A stretch of DNA of 64,000 bases, taken from assembly GCA_964035575.1 (NCBI GenBank), contig OZ037911.1:124001-188000 (forward strand), in the 5' to 3' direction. The position numbers and the translations under genes were made by a program. A model generated the notes under the pieces. The model had not been told where the DNA came from. It saw nothing but the letters and a program-made list of their open reading frames with translations, and made no database searches. The stretch's first letter is position 1, and every line of letters begins with the position of its first letter. This DNA comes from Rhynchopus sp. YZ270_cl-10 (Eukaryota > Euglenozoa > Diplonemea > Diplonemida > Diplonemidae). Below are positions 10,530 through 22,216 of this stretch, in pieces.

Positions 10530-11519
10530 CGTGTACAAGGCAGGCAAACAACGGAGGCACAAAGCTCCTTTGTAAGTGTTCGGATAGTTGTCTTGTGTGA
10601 GAGAATCACCCTGTGTGTTATAGAGTGAGTTAATTGGGTGCGCAATGGTACAAGACGGGGAAAGCTTTTGTTTGTATTTGGTTTGCTTTTCTTGTGATAT
10701 TGTTTTTGTGTGTCCCTTCTGTCACTGCATGTCCCCCACCACACATCTTCTCTCAGAGGTGTGTGCGCAACACCCACCTGTCTGGGGGCGTGCACACACA
10801 CATAGTTGCAAGAAGAAGGCGTCGGCAGGGGCATCCTGTAACTCATATGAAGGGACACATCTTGTCAAGAAAGGAAAAGACAGAGGTCTTTGCTAAAATG
10901 AAGGAAAAGGAAAACACAAGGGGGGAAATGCCTTGTGGTGTGTACCAAGTTCAAAAACTTGTGAGTCACAATGAAAAATTAACAAATTTCTCTTTGTCCA
11001 GAGGCTGAACACGCAAGTAGCGCACTCAGCTCGCAAAGACAAACCCCAGCCATCCAACAGACAAGACAGGCCTGCCGTGGACGGAGAAGCAAAAGAGCAA
11101 CAAAAAGACAAGAAAAACGAAGGTGCAAAGAGAGTCAGGTGCAATTGCTTTGCCTGGGTAGCTTCTGCACCTTCGGGTGTGTGGAGAAGTCACACTGTGG
11201 TGCGAGCGGGAAAGGGGAAATGAAAATAAAATGAAAAATGATCCGGCAAAGAGCTCAAAAGAGTAAAAAGTAAAATGGGGCTGCTTTGATACGTTCCACG
11301 GAGCATGTGATCGATGCGCTCGCTGTGGATTTGCAGTTTCATATGTTGGAAGAAGAGCCTGGCTTCACTATCTAAAACTCGCAGCACACAAAAACAAAAG
11401 GAGGCTGTACAAGCACTCCTGTGCTGCAGTGGTGACGTGAAGCAAGCGTGGATGGGGTTGATTTGGTTGTTTCGTTTCGTTTTGTTTCTGATGACCTTCT
11501 CTGTCTCCTGTCACGCAAC
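10530..11519. other. Intergenic region, copy of 4.1-5.4 kb
   Basis: No gene seen. It is collinear with the spacer between the LPMO and the secreted Cys-rich gene at 4.1-5.4 kb; blocks at 10720-10850 and 11279-11340 are clearly similar, the rest is diverged and shorter. Confidence 0.7.
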
Positions 11520-12269
11520 TTAGAACGGACCGTCCGAGGCAGGGCGAGCAACACGCACAACTCCCTCCCAGGGGCACTCACGGCACGGTGGCGGGGGTCC
11601 GAAGCGGCCCTTGCAGTTCTGGTTCATGCACGCACCCGACTCCCACCTGCAGCGTCCTCCCGCAACAGGGCAGGAGTTCGCGTCCATGTGCTTCGTGCAG
11701 TCCTCTCCGTTCGAGTCAATCCCGAAGCCAAGGAACTCTGCGTCGTCCTGAAGGTCAAACTCAGTCGACTGGCCGGGTGCCAGCTGCATTCTGAAGCTTC
11801 CCATCGGGTGCACGAAGGTCATCCCGGGTGCGTTTGTCCAGAAGGAAGGTGCGCACTGTGTCCTCTCCCAGCCGGGCAGAGCCGACAGCTGGCCCTGCAG
11901 ACCGCCCTGGTACGTCGTCACACAGCTCTGCGGACAGCTGTAGAAGAACACCCATGCGTCGCACACCTCAATCAGGGAAGGCTCGTTCGGGCACGAGAAC
12001 TTCACCTTTGTCCCGGACTTCATTCTCCAGTTCGCCAGCGTTGTTGGCATGAGGCGCATGAACGGCGGCACGTCGCGCAGCGTCGACCCGTCAAGGTTCG
12101 GCCACGCGTCCACCCCAGACGACAGCAGGGTCACGTGCAGCCCAGGAGCGTTCGTCCGCACACCGTTCACCGCAGGTGCCTCCAGCAGCTCCACGGTTCC
12201 TGCAGATGGTGCGCCTTGCGCCAGAGCCACGAAGGCTGCGGCCATTGCGAGTCCTGCCTTGGACATCAT
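11520..12269 (-). CDS. Secreted Cys-rich protein of unknown function, copy 2
   Basis: 249 aa from ATG at 12269. Nearly identical in DNA and protein to the gene at 5415-6164, and the similarity continues about 60 bp upstream of the start before breaking off. Signal peptide at residues 1-20, then a domain with Cys pairs and a C-terminal Cys cluster. No family recognised. High DNA identity compared with the diverged spacers suggests recent duplication or gene conversion. Confidence 0.85.
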   Translation of the reverse strand: MMSKAGLAMAAAFVALAQGAPSAGTVELLEAPAVNGVRTNAPGLHVTLLSSGVDAWPNLDGSTLRDVPPFMRLMPTTLANWRMKSGTKVKFSCPNEPSLIEVCDAWVFFYSCPQSCVTTYQGGLQGQLSALPGWERTQCAPSFWTNAPGMTFVHPMGSFRMQLAPGQSTEFDLQDDAEFLGFGIDSNGEDCTKHMDANSCPVAGGRCRWESGACMNQNCKGRFGPPPPCRECPWEGVVRVARPASDGPF

Positions 12270-13106
12270 TGTTGTTGTTTGCTTTTTACGAAAGAGTTGG
12301 ATACAAGTATTCTGTGTGGTGTGTGGTGGTTTCGTTCTGACCTATGCACTGAGTCGCAGCCACAGAGGCCGACCAGGCACCGCACTCATTTTGTCTGTAC
12401 AGGTACACTCGGCACACAGATGATTGCACCTCACGTTCAAACGTGGAAACGAGGGTGGGAGCATATAAAAGAGAGTTCCATTAATTTTGTGTTATTTTCT
12501 TAAAGGGCCAGTTTGCTTTGTTACAGATGCGCAATATTCTCGGGGGGGAGGAACTGACAAACACGTTCACAACTTGAGTGGAGGATCCACGTACGTTGAA
12601 CTCGCGTTTCTTTTTTTGTCGGATTGGGTTGTTAGTGAATCTGTTAATTGCGGCTCTGTGGTCTGTGGTCTGACCATATTGTAGTTTTGGGGACATAGTT
12701 TAGCTGCCGTAAAAAAAATAAAAATTATAAGATGAACCTAAGCCTCTTGTGCTTAGTCACCTAAAACAAAAATGGAGACGTTGGCCGAAGCACGACAATG
12801 GTTAATCGTATTAAAAAACGCTTCATAGAAAAGTAAAATTGTAAATACGAAGCTAGACCGTTAATAAAGCAATATCGAAAAGACAAAAAGGTGCCACTCT
12901 TGCACACAACTGCACCTATTGAACTATACCCAAAAAGTAAAGCACGTTGTCATCCATCTCTTGTTATATAAAACACCCTGTCAACACAGGCGGTGCACAC
13001 GTTTCTTACATTTTCCCTACCTGCGTTATACCGTCACGACATAACGGTATTGCAGCTATGTGCACCCTTTTGTTGTCATATTTTTTTTTGTGCAGAATGG
13101 CACCAT
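12270..13106. other. Intergenic region
   Basis: No gene seen. AT-rich, holds one copy of dispersed repeat R5 (12724-12765). Confidence 0.6.
12724..12765 (+). repeat. Dispersed repeat R5
   Basis: About 42-bp unit starting TTATAAGATGA, then CCTAAGCCTCTC, ending GCTTARTCACC and usually followed by an A run. Other copies: 36556-36600, 37867-37908, 40041-40078, 40631-40650 plus 41286-41303 (split by a transposon), 58299-58340 and 61985-62026. TAAGC/GCTTA forms a small stem. At 58.2 kb it directly follows an R1 copy, so R1 and R5 may be halves of one composite SINE. Confidence 0.6.
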
Positions 13107-15108
13107 TTACTCCTCCTTCTTGAAGGCCTCTCCAAGCCACTTGGTGTACTTCTCGATGGAGCCGGTGAAGCCATCCGACTGTGGTGTATGTGAGTGATGG
13201 TGGTGAGGATAGGATGGGTATTGTGGTGGGGGCGTTTTTTGCACATGGGTGGTGCACAGTGTACGTACCTCGGAGTCGGCAATGCACTCATCACCGTGGA
13301 CAAGACGCATGCGCATGTTGAGCATCTTGATCACGTCGTCCTTGTCGGAGTACTTGGGGCCAGCCTTCACAGCTGCCTCGTAGTCCTTCTTCTCGGAGAC
13401 AAGCTGTTTTGTGTTTGAATTGTTGACATACTGTGTTGTGCTGTGTTGTGTGGCATACCCTCTCGTCCATGTCCTGGTTGTACACGGCGACCATGGCATC
13501 GGCAGTGAGAGGCGCGCCCGTCATGTTCTTGACAAGGTCAAGGAAGGCCTCGCTGTTGCCAGCCTTCCAGTAGATGTCGCGCAGGTCGTTGCCGATCTTC
13601 TCGTTGTCGGTGAGGAAGCCGTACTTCTTCATGAAGTGCGAGCGTGTCTGGTAGACACTCATGTCGGCCAGGATGTAGCCCTGGTAGTAGCAGGAGGACT
13701 CATCCGCAAGGATGTGCGGCACAGTGATGACAGGGCGCGAGCACTCGCCGAGGAAGATCTTCTGGTCGATCTCGTCGGCAAGCTTCAGGATAACCTCGGG
13801 TGTGACCTGGTCATCGGGGAGCTCGTACAGCGCCTTCTCGAAGTACGGCACAACCAGCATCGCCCTGGCCTGGAACACACGGTAGTTGTGTGTCTGGCGG
13901 ATCTTCTTCTCGATGATCTCCCACGGGATGACCTTGCCGTCCTTCGACTTCCCGTAGCGCCCCTGCCAGGCTGCGTCACCCACAAGCGAGTCCAAGAACA
14001 TCGACTGGTTCTCGGCGTACGAAACCGACATCGGTGCACGCTCCTGCGAGAAGAACGGCGACGGCTGCTCGACGTTTGCAAAGTGCGCAGCGTGCCCACC
14101 CTCGTGCATCAGCGTTGTAAGGGCGGTCAGACCCGAACCGACCTGCGAGGGATCAGCGAGGGAGGTGAAGTTCGTCACGCACGGCACGAGGGTGCCGTCC
14201 GGGAGGACGTAGGGGCACTGCGGCCAGTGGCAGAACCCGTTGTCGTATTTGTTCTCACGCGCACAGAGGTCGAGGTTCATGGTGGACTGCTTGTACTGGA
14301 TGCCCAGGGCGGCGAAGGAGCGTGCCCAGGCGCTGACAGACTCGCTGAAGGGGAAGTAGGGGTCCATCTCCTTGACGACACTGCCGGACATCGCGAAGCC
14401 CATGTTGTAGGGCTTGAGGGCGTCCTCGCCCTTTGAGTCTGCGAGGTGCTGGCGTGCCTTGAGAGCGGTATCGCGCGTCTTTTGCTCAAGGTCGTCGAGG
14501 ATGACGAAGAGCTCAGCCTTGGTCATGGCCTCTGTGGTCTGGATCTTGTACTCGTAGTAGTCCCCGTATCCGGAGAGCTTGGAGAATTTGTTGCGCATCT
14601 TGATGATCTCGCAGAAGTCTTCTGCGATGTAGGGTCCGATCTTCTGGGCACCTTCGTGGCAGGCCTTGCGCACAGCCTCGTCGGGGGAGGTGCGCTTCAG
14701 GTTTCCGAGGATGCCTGCGCTGGACTTCTTGAACTCACCTGTGGCGGGGTCGACGTAGCCGATGTTCATCTCGTCACGCTTCTGTGCAAGCTTCGACTCG
14801 AGTGCAACGCATTCGACCTTCAAGCGCTCGGCTTCGGCACTCTCGGTGACGTGGCAGAGGAAGGTGCGCTCCATGATCTGGAGGGTGCGCTTCTGCTCGT
14901 CGCTCGCGTCGGCAGAGTTGAGGTGCGTGCGGATCTGCGCAAGACGGTCCTTGCTGCGCAAGAAGCCCTCGTACTCGTTCTTTGTCCGCGTCAGCTCGTC
15001 CGTGCTGTTCCCCTTCAGCGCCATCTTCGTTGCCCAGAAGTTGTCCTCAAAAGTCTTGTGGAGCTTGGCATACTCCGTGTTCATCTCATTGATAAACGGC
15101 TGCACCAT
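13107..15108 (-). CDS. M3 family metallopeptidase (oligoendopeptidase F-like), 3 exons
   Basis: Exons 13459-15108, 13269-13403 and 13107-13178; introns of 55 nt (GTATGC...AACAG) and 90 nt (GTACGT...CACAG), both phase 0. The spliced protein has 618 aa. The zinc site LMHEGGHAAHF (HExGH type) with downstream Glu-containing SYAENQSMFLDSL fits family M3 thimet/oligoendopeptidases, which cut short peptides in the cytosol. Length is typical (about 600 aa). Start ATG at 15108 in CAACAATGG context; no targeting peptide is obvious. The last exon encodes SDGFTGSIEKYTKWLGEAF, in keeping with the helical C terminus. Both introns lie in the last ninth of the gene. Its place between the chitinase cluster and other genes suggests no operon. 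Confidence 0.92.
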
Positions 15109-16215
15109 TGTTGAGTTGTGTTTACTTTGTCTGCTGAAGCGCAAAGCGTGGTGTCTAGCAGTGCCTAGCGCGCGATGCATCCCTGTTGATTTCCCAAAAA
15201 AAGGCAGAATTATATGGCGATGATGGTTGCGTACCGGACGCAACCGCCAGTTTGAAGTGAGACTCGTGGAGGGGAAGGGGAAGGGGAGGGGGAGGAGGAG
15301 GAGAATTTATAAAAGAAGAGGATGAGCTCCAGTGGTAGGCAGACAAAGAGCGTGGAGAGGGTGGCGAGGATTGGTCAAGTCGCCAGCAGTAAAACAGACT
15401 GCCACAAACTGACAGCTTGGTGTAGGTAATGTAAAAGTCGGGGAGAGGGTGTCGTGTTTGTGTTTACTCCTTTCTCTTTTTGTCGGGAAAATTGTAAGCT
15501 GTACTTGGGAAAACACAATCATGAGGACATGTGTGACCTCACGAATGTGAAACAGGGGGGGTCTGAGTTGGGTGCAGCTTCACTATATTTTTAATGCATC
15601 TGCTGTTGACAGCGTCGTGAAGACAGTTTTATTTTTTTCAGTTTTCACTTTTAAAAAAAAGGTGAGAAACTTTATTTTAAATACAACATCCCGATCGTGA
15701 ACAGTGTACCTTGGTATGACCGGGTGACCCACCATGCGATTCTACATCCGTTTCGTGGTTTACGTCTGTAGAAAAACATGGAAAGTAAAAAAGGGGGGAA
15801 GGTGGAGAAACAAGCGCAGCGTTGTCGTTTGAAAACATTGCTTGCAAATAAAAAAAAAGAGCAAAAAGTTTTAAAAATAAGTAAGAACCAAGTAAAAATT
15901 ACCACTGGCAACCAGGGAAGGGGAGAAGGGAGAATATTTCTTTATCAAGATGAACACGAAAACGTTCGCGTCACCTTTTAAAAAAAGCGCAGACATTTTT
16001 TTTTGAGGTATTTCACCCAAAAATCAACGATTTAAATACAACATTTCTTTTGTTGCTCTTTCCCGTGTAAATTGGGGTAAAAAAAAAAAGAGTTTTTATA
16101 GCCAGCAAAATACTGAATATGTGCCCTTTTGCGGAGGCCGTTTTAATTTTTTTTTGTAATGCTTCATTATTGCTGACATGACCATTTACCTTTTTGGTAA
16201 ATGATTTAAAAAAAA
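15109..16215. other. Intergenic region
   Basis: No gene seen. G-rich stretch 15270-15302 lies upstream of the peptidase start. Repeat R2 is at 15681-15769; the remainder is AT-rich with poly-A and poly-T runs. Confidence 0.6.
15681..15769 (+). repeat. Dispersed repeat R2
   Basis: Core: GATCGTGAACAGTGTACC, then a variable middle, then CTACATCCRTTTCGTGGTTT. Similar copies at 30329-30431 and 50925-50999; partial ones near 18744-18800, 35708-35765, 37838-37862 and inside a kinase-gene intron at about 42305-42371. Often preceded by TTGAAATACAAAGCCC. A SINE-like family of unknown origin. Confidence 0.55.
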
Positions 16216-17973
16216 TCACTGAATCTCAGACTGTTTGTTTGTCGCTGCTGCGACTACGTTGTTCATTTGGAGTTTTTGTTTGAATGCCTCGACATCATCT
16301 CTGAGGTCGTTGTCGTAGGGCATGATACGCAGTGCGAGCTCAAAGTGTTCATATGCAGCACGGTAGTCTTTCATGCCTGCGTATGCCGCACCTTTACGCA
16401 CGAACGCCTTCAAAAGCGAGTACACATGCGAGGTGGAAGACTTAATCAACGACGAAGCCTTCTTCTTTGCACACGGTTCTCCGTCTTCGCCAAGCTCGTC
16501 TTCGTCGTCGGAGTCGCCCTGCACCGCACTCATCTCCCCTACTCCTCCATCCGCCAACGCCGCCGCAACCGCCTGGCAATGCTGTATAATCACATCACAG
16601 TCGCGGATCACCTCTTTAAACCGCTTCTGACACAACAACACCACAGTTCTGTTTGCTAACGCATCCCAGTAGTCCGGGCGTTCCTCGAGCGCTGTGGTGT
16701 ATTTGTCGTATGCTCCAGAGTAGTCTTTGGAGGAGACCAGCCTATCCGCCTCGCTTTTGATAACGCAAACCGGGCTGATTTCAAATTCTGTGAGCAGTCC
16801 TAGGGTGGTCATCTTCTGTTTGATGGTCTCCATGTCTTCCATCAGTTTGGCGCGGACTTCGTCTTGCTCTCCGGGGGAGTAGCCAATCGCCATTTCAATG
16901 TCCTTCAACCCTTCTTCATAGCGTCCCGCCCAGCATAACGCTGCAGAACGGCGGGAGTAAAGCTTCATCATGCCATGTCTGAAACGGTCTCCCGTTGTGT
17001 TTGCTGCCGGAGTGCTTTGCAGCATATTCAGCCCCAAGGTGCAATCCTCTATCGCTCTCGCGTAGTTATGCAACATCAACCAGCAGATCGACCGATTCGT
17101 GAGTGCACTCAAAAAGCAGGTGTCCCTCTTCAGCGCTTCACTGTAACTGTCTGCTGCGCCCTTCCAATTCTTCGCTTTGCACTGTTTGTCGCCCTTTTCT
17201 TTGAAGTGGCAGGGGGTGTCCTCAATGCTTTTCGGCTTGTAACGGCTTCTCCGGTAGACTTCTTCGTCGGAACGACTGCGTTGGGGCATGTGGATGGAGC
17301 TAGATGGAGTGAAACCAATGCTTATGGTAGTGGTTTCCATGGTGCGGACGGGGACGGTGTTGGTGGAGGAGTCAGAGGGGAAGATGGAGTTGTCGGAGAC
17401 GATGTTGGCAGGGGTCAGTACCCGCTCCTTTCCTTGAACTTCAGAGATCATTTCGCCAGCCTGCTCGCGATCGGTGATGCCACCCTGCCATGCATCGAGG
17501 TCCTGTAGAATGTCCTCCCGCTCCGCTTGGACTTTGGTTTCGATTTCAGCACGTTGCTGCTTTTCAAGCTCCCAATGTTCATTGAAAAAGCGTTTTTCTT
17601 CCTTTACTTTCTGGTTTTCGCGGGCTTCAAGAGAAGTATTGTAAAGCGCTTCAGCGCGTTGTTTGGAGTCATTACGGCGGGTAATACGGTCTGGAGTGTC
17701 CTTCGGGTATTTCAGGTTGTGCCAGACCAGGTCTGGGGTGCTTTTTTGAAGTGCGATGCGTACAGTACAGTCCTCTTCGACCCCGTAGCGCGCAGACGCA
17801 ACGTCCACGAAGTTCTTCAGGTCGCACTCCCACAGATACGGCGCGCAGTTGACCTTGACGTATCCGTCACTAATAAAGACATCAATCGCCTCCTTCTTCA
17901 CCCTCTTCAAGAAGACGCGGATCAAAACCTTACTCCCTGTCTCCTCCCACTGGTAGTCAACACTAAGCGGCAT
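16216..17973 (-). CDS. DNAAF4: DNAAF4/DYX1C1-like dynein axonemal assembly factor (CS + TPR)
   Basis: 585 aa from ATG at 17973 (MPLSVDYQWEET, matching the MPL...DY.W start of the family). Residues 1-85 are a CS/p23-like domain; 95-175 are charged and probably coiled coil (EKRFFNEHWELEKQQRAEIE); a short motif IGFTPSS near 225 matches the conserved INFTP region; residues about 255-390 carry TPRs (KEKGDKQCKAKNWKGAADSY). A second TPR set fills about 420-575. Animal DNAAF4 has about 420 aa and one TPR set, so this protein is longer. Role: HSP90 co-chaperone for cytoplasmic preassembly of axonemal dynein arms, implying that the organism builds motile cilia. No intron seen. Confidence 0.85.
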   Translation of the reverse strand: MPLSVDYQWEETGSKVLIRVFLKRVKKEAIDVFISDGYVKVNCAPYLWECDLKNFVDVASARYGVEEDCTVRIALQKSTPDLVWHNLKYPKDTPDRITRRNDSKQRAEALYNTSLEARENQKVKEEKRFFNEHWELEKQQRAEIETKVQAEREDILQDLDAWQGGITDREQAGEMISEVQGKERVLTPANIVSDNSIFPSDSSTNTVPVRTMETTTISIGFTPSSSIHMPQRSRSDEEVYRRSRYKPKSIEDTPCHFKEKGDKQCKAKNWKGAADSYSEALKRDTCFLSALTNRSICWLMLHNYARAIEDCTLGLNMLQSTPAANTTGDRFRHGMMKLYSRRSAALCWAGRYEEGLKDIEMAIGYSPGEQDEVRAKLMEDMETIKQKMTTLGLLTEFEISPVCVIKSEADRLVSSKDYSGAYDKYTTALEERPDYWDALANRTVVLLCQKRFKEVIRDCDVIIQHCQAVAAALADGGVGEMSAVQGDSDDEDELGEDGEPCAKKKASSLIKSSTSHVYSLLKAFVRKGAAYAGMKDYRAAYEHFELALRIMPYDNDLRDDVEAFKQKLQMNNVVAAATNKQSEIQ

Positions 17974-18856
17974 TAGAAGAGAGAGTGAAAAGGGGGGAAG
18001 GGGAAGGGAAGGGGGAGAGAGAGAGAGGAGGGTGTGTAAAAGTATTCTAGAGTAGTGTGTGGACAGATGAGGTGTGTTGTGGGTGGTCAGGGGGCATGAA
18101 CATAGTGCCACATAGAATAGAACCCATCCCATTCAGGGCGAAGAGAATTACCAAAGGAACTATTGAGTTGAATGAGCAATATGAAGAAGCGCGGTAAAAA
18201 AAACTGTCAATGGTGTGGCTGAATGGGGGGTAAAAAAGTGCGGAAAAAGTGTGAATCACCCCTCCCTTCAGCCATACCAGTCAACCAAATAACAATAAAT
18301 AACAACAAAAAAACAAAAGGATGTGCTATATTTTCCCCAAAGCCGTTTTTTTACATTTTTCGACCTCATAAAGGAGAAACCTAAACTGTTAAGAAGGTAG
18401 GTAGGGGAAAAGACACTCTTTTGGTAACACAAGAGTGGTTTTTTTGGGGGGGAAATCGGGGGTGGTGGCGGGCTATTACGTATGGCCTTTTTTGTGTCAG
18501 AGTCAGGGGACCTTACAGCACCGAACACCAAGATGGCTTTTCAGCTATTTTTCTACATGAGATACGCTTCCCCTCCAGGGTCGCATACCGCATTCTGTTT
18601 TTATGCACCCAAAAAGTTTGCATTTTTAAACAATCAAACAAGGTGCCCAGGTCTACATCAAAACCCCCCCTCCCCCAGGTTAAATAGGATCACGGAGAAC
18701 AGGATAGACAAACAAATACCAATGAATCCTTACCAAAAAAAAGTTGACTTGAAATACAAAGCCCTTCTCGTGAACAGTGTAGGCCTTTAAATACAGTGTA
18801 ATGAACCCCCACGACTCACAGTTGGGTACCTTAAAGGGTTTGGCACACTGCCTGTA
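17974..18856. other. Intergenic region
   Basis: No gene seen. A stretch at about 18214-18274 is similar, in opposite orientation, to about 58128-58195, so it is another dispersed repeat. A partial R2 lies near 18744-18800. Confidence 0.5.
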
Positions 18857-21296
18857 TCACGAGGTGCTCTGATCCAAGGAGGGGTCGCCGTACCGCTTGC
18901 CGTCCTCGTCAAGGAGCCACACCATCTCGAGGTATTCGGTTAACGGTATCGTTGTCTGTATCGTGGCGGTGAAGGTGATGTAGCTGGACACCTCCTCAGC
19001 ATCGCCACCCCACCAGGGGCCATCTGCCTTGGAGGAAGGCAGCACCATCACTTCAAACGAATCGCCTGGGGTCAGCCGCGACAGTACATGCTCCAGATCA
19101 GCTTTAGATTTGACCGGGTACTGCCCAACCCGCACCAGCAGGTCGCCTTCCTTCACGCTGCCGTCAAGAGAGCCCCCTGATTTCACTGCAGTGACAAGAA
19201 GCCCTTCGCCGCCACCTTCAACAGTTTCAGCTCCGAGGTGGGGTCGGAGGGTGGGGACTAGGGCCTGCGCTTTGATGATTTTGGAGCAGAGGGGTACGTG
19301 ATACTCGATGTAGCGTGCTTGGTAAGCGCCGTTGCATTCTTCACATACAACGGTGCGGACAAGGCATTGGACCTCCATGTGGTCGGTGAGCTCGTGTGCG
19401 CGCATGACCAGCATGCACATCTTGCATTCTACGGGGCGGTAGGGGCACTCCTTGTCGACGTGGCGGAAGTACGTCTGCTTTGTCACCTTGGCGCGGCAGC
19501 GTTCGCACTGCTCCGACTGCAGAACCGATTGCGGGAGGACCACCTTCGCCTGGGCCTTCTTATTCTTCTTAAGACGTCCTTTGATGACATCTAATTCAGC
19601 AATGAGCATGGCTTGTTCTTCCTGTGGAGGTGGAGGGTGGAGGGTGAGGGTGAGTGGGAAGAGAAGGGAGAGAGGAGAGGAGGAGAGGAAACCAAACCTC
19701 GAGTTTTTTCTGTTGCATGTCGGTTTCCTCGGCCTCGCGGTCTGCTTTGTATGTTGCCAGGGATTCGACCTGTGTTCTGTAGAGGGGGGTTTTTTTGGTG
19801 AAATTGTAGAGGGTTGGATGAGAATAGAAATCTGGGGGGAAAAAATGGGGGAGAGAGGTGATGTTTGGAACACCTTTCCTTATCCCCCTAGATCACAACG
19901 AAAAAGGAGAAATGTAAAAATAATTGATGGCATACTGCAGATCCAGCAGCTTCGATTCATTTTTGAGCGACGCAAGCGTGACCTGGCTAGAGGATGCATG
20001 CAGCAGCACCTCCGTCCACGCGGTGTCCTCATCCGATCGGAGAGCCTGCCGCTGGCACGTCTCTGTGGACTCATGGATCTGGGTCATCTTCTGCGACACA
20101 CTCTCTTCACGCAGCTGCAGCAGGTCTTGCAGACGGCAGAGCTCTAGGTGCTGGTTTTTGAGGGTCCAGGAGTCGTCGTGGAAGCGGGCTGCTTCGTGCC
20201 CTGAGTGCATTGAGTGAACCAGGTCCAAATAGGCACGTTGCTCCTCGAGGGTGACGGTCAGTCGGATTGCACGGCATTTCTTGTCAAGAAGGTTTCTCCC
20301 CGCAAGGAACATATTCTGCTGCAACGCGCCACTCCAAGCGTTGTGCTGGATTCTCTCCCAGTAGAGCGCCTCTCTGCTGATGATGTCGTCGCTTGCCGAC
20401 TGCTCTGCGTTGACAAGGATTTGCACCTCACGGCTTGCCATCTGGCAGACCTGCTGATACAGCTCATGCTGTAGCTTACAGCAGTATTTACACCCAAGAT
20501 TGCACCAGGGGAGGTAGGTCCGTTCGTAACGCACCTTTTTATAGGCATTTCTCTCAAGAACGTCGATGTCGATGTATATGGCGCGGAGCACCTCTTCGTA
20601 TGCAGCGATTTCTTCGAAGAGGATGCCATAGCGGCGTTGCTCCTCCTTCTGCCAGAAGCAGTGTATCATGTGCACGCTTTCCTCACGTAGTAAGGCGAAT
20701 TGCTGGCTTTTTTGCAGCTGTTTCCGGAAGAACGCAACGTAGTCGGAGTTTTTGGCTCGCATCCGGTTCATTTCGTCGCACGTCAGAGTGGGGAGGGAGG
20801 TTTCATGGACAGACTGTTGGTACGTCTTGGTAAAGACTAATAAACATTCTCCATGGGGCTCTCCACGCAATTCGATGAGCCGCCCCGAAGGCAGTACAGC
20901 GGAGGACCCCACCGCATCCTGCAAATGGCCTGCCCGCACCTTCCCTACGAAGACCACCATCACCCCAGAGGCGCTGTCCTGCACAGCGACGGACACTAAC
21001 CCACTCTCAGGCAGCGTCACCGCGACTGCGACGGTGTTCACATTGTCCTTCTCGGGGGTTTGCACCTGAAGCACGGCACCTCCAGAAGCCGTTACATTGC
21101 AGAGACAGGAGGACACTGTGCCGGGGTCGCTTCCCTTCTCTGTAGGGCTGCCAAAGCAGTGCACCTTTGTGAGAGCGGGCAGCGGGGTCTGCTGTGGCAG
21201 AGAGGTTGTCACGGTCTCATATCCACAGTGTGTCGCCTGCGGTGCGCTCCATGGGCGTGACGAAGGGGCAGAGGGGAACTCCGCTTCGTTCACCAT
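18857..21296 (-). CDS. Coiled-coil / TRAF-type zinc finger / PDZ protein, 3 exons
   Basis: Exons 19936-21296, 19698-19776 and 18857-19621; introns of 159 nt (GTATGC...TACAG, phase 2) and 76 nt (GTTTGG...CACAG, phase 0). The spliced frame encodes 734 aa. Residues 1-170 look beta-rich and are not recognised; 175-450 are mostly helical with a CNLGCKYCC motif; the junction across exon 2 (KADREAEETDMQQKKLE) is coiled coil. From about 510 there are Cys/His pairs (SEQCERCRAKV, HVDKECPYRPVECKMC, VVCEECNGAY, HVPLC) like TRAF-type zinc fingers, followed by a PDZ-like domain (EGDLLVRVGQYPVKS). Likely an intracellular scaffold or ubiquitin-pathway adaptor; no RING is visible. Confidence 0.82.
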
Positions 21297-22216
21297 CGTA
21301 CAGCCAGAATCATGTCAAGACTACACAAAGAGGGGCAACGGAAGGGGAGAGATGAATTAAACAGTGTGGGGTATTGTGTAAAACTAAGTTCAGAGGCTGG
21401 AAAAACTCTTGTGTGGTCACAGTGGGGGGTAATGTGGAGGTAGAGGTGGGAAAAGATGTCATACAATGTAGTGAAGGAGAGAATCGGGCTCACTAAGGCC
21501 GGTTCAGGCGTACTAAGGGAATATTTATGTTTAAGCATGTTGTACAAAGTCAGAGTAGAGATTCAACAGGGTCTTCTTTCCCTGGGAAGTCCGTTCTCTT
21601 GACTTGAAGTTTTTTCCAGATGGTAGGGAGAAGGAAACTCATTGGTCCTTAGAGGGCAGCCTGGTCAGTGGGAACAAAATAGTGGATCTTTGTTTTTTGG
21701 ATGAAAGTTGCAAATCATTGCTGAACAGATGAAGCGGATGCAGTGTCCATGTGTCCCACATACTGCTTCATCGTAGAACAATAACGAAACAAAAAAATGG
21801 TAGTCGTTAATGCAGGCACCCACGACTTACCCAGCCTTGTCGTCCGCAGAGAGCACTGCTGTGCAAGCCCTTTCGTGTGTGGCAATCGGTGTTACCCAAG
21901 ATGCCACACAACTCGGGCTAAATATGCTGCACAGCACTGCACCCATACACAAAGGCAAGACTAAAATGAAAGAGACGCACAAGAAAGGCGTGCGGTAGAA
22001 ACAGTGTTGGCATATATGTGTCAAAAACAAAAGGCAATAAAATGTCACACAAAATCCATGAAAGGTAAAACAAAACAGAGAGCACACAAAGTGTGTGGCC
22101 GATTGGGCCACGCGCAGAAGACACACATTGCGGTGCATCTTGAGCGCAAAGGATGTGTGCTGCAACTGTACAAAGACTAAGAGCTAAAGGCTAAGATCAA
22201 CGTGCATATGCCCACC

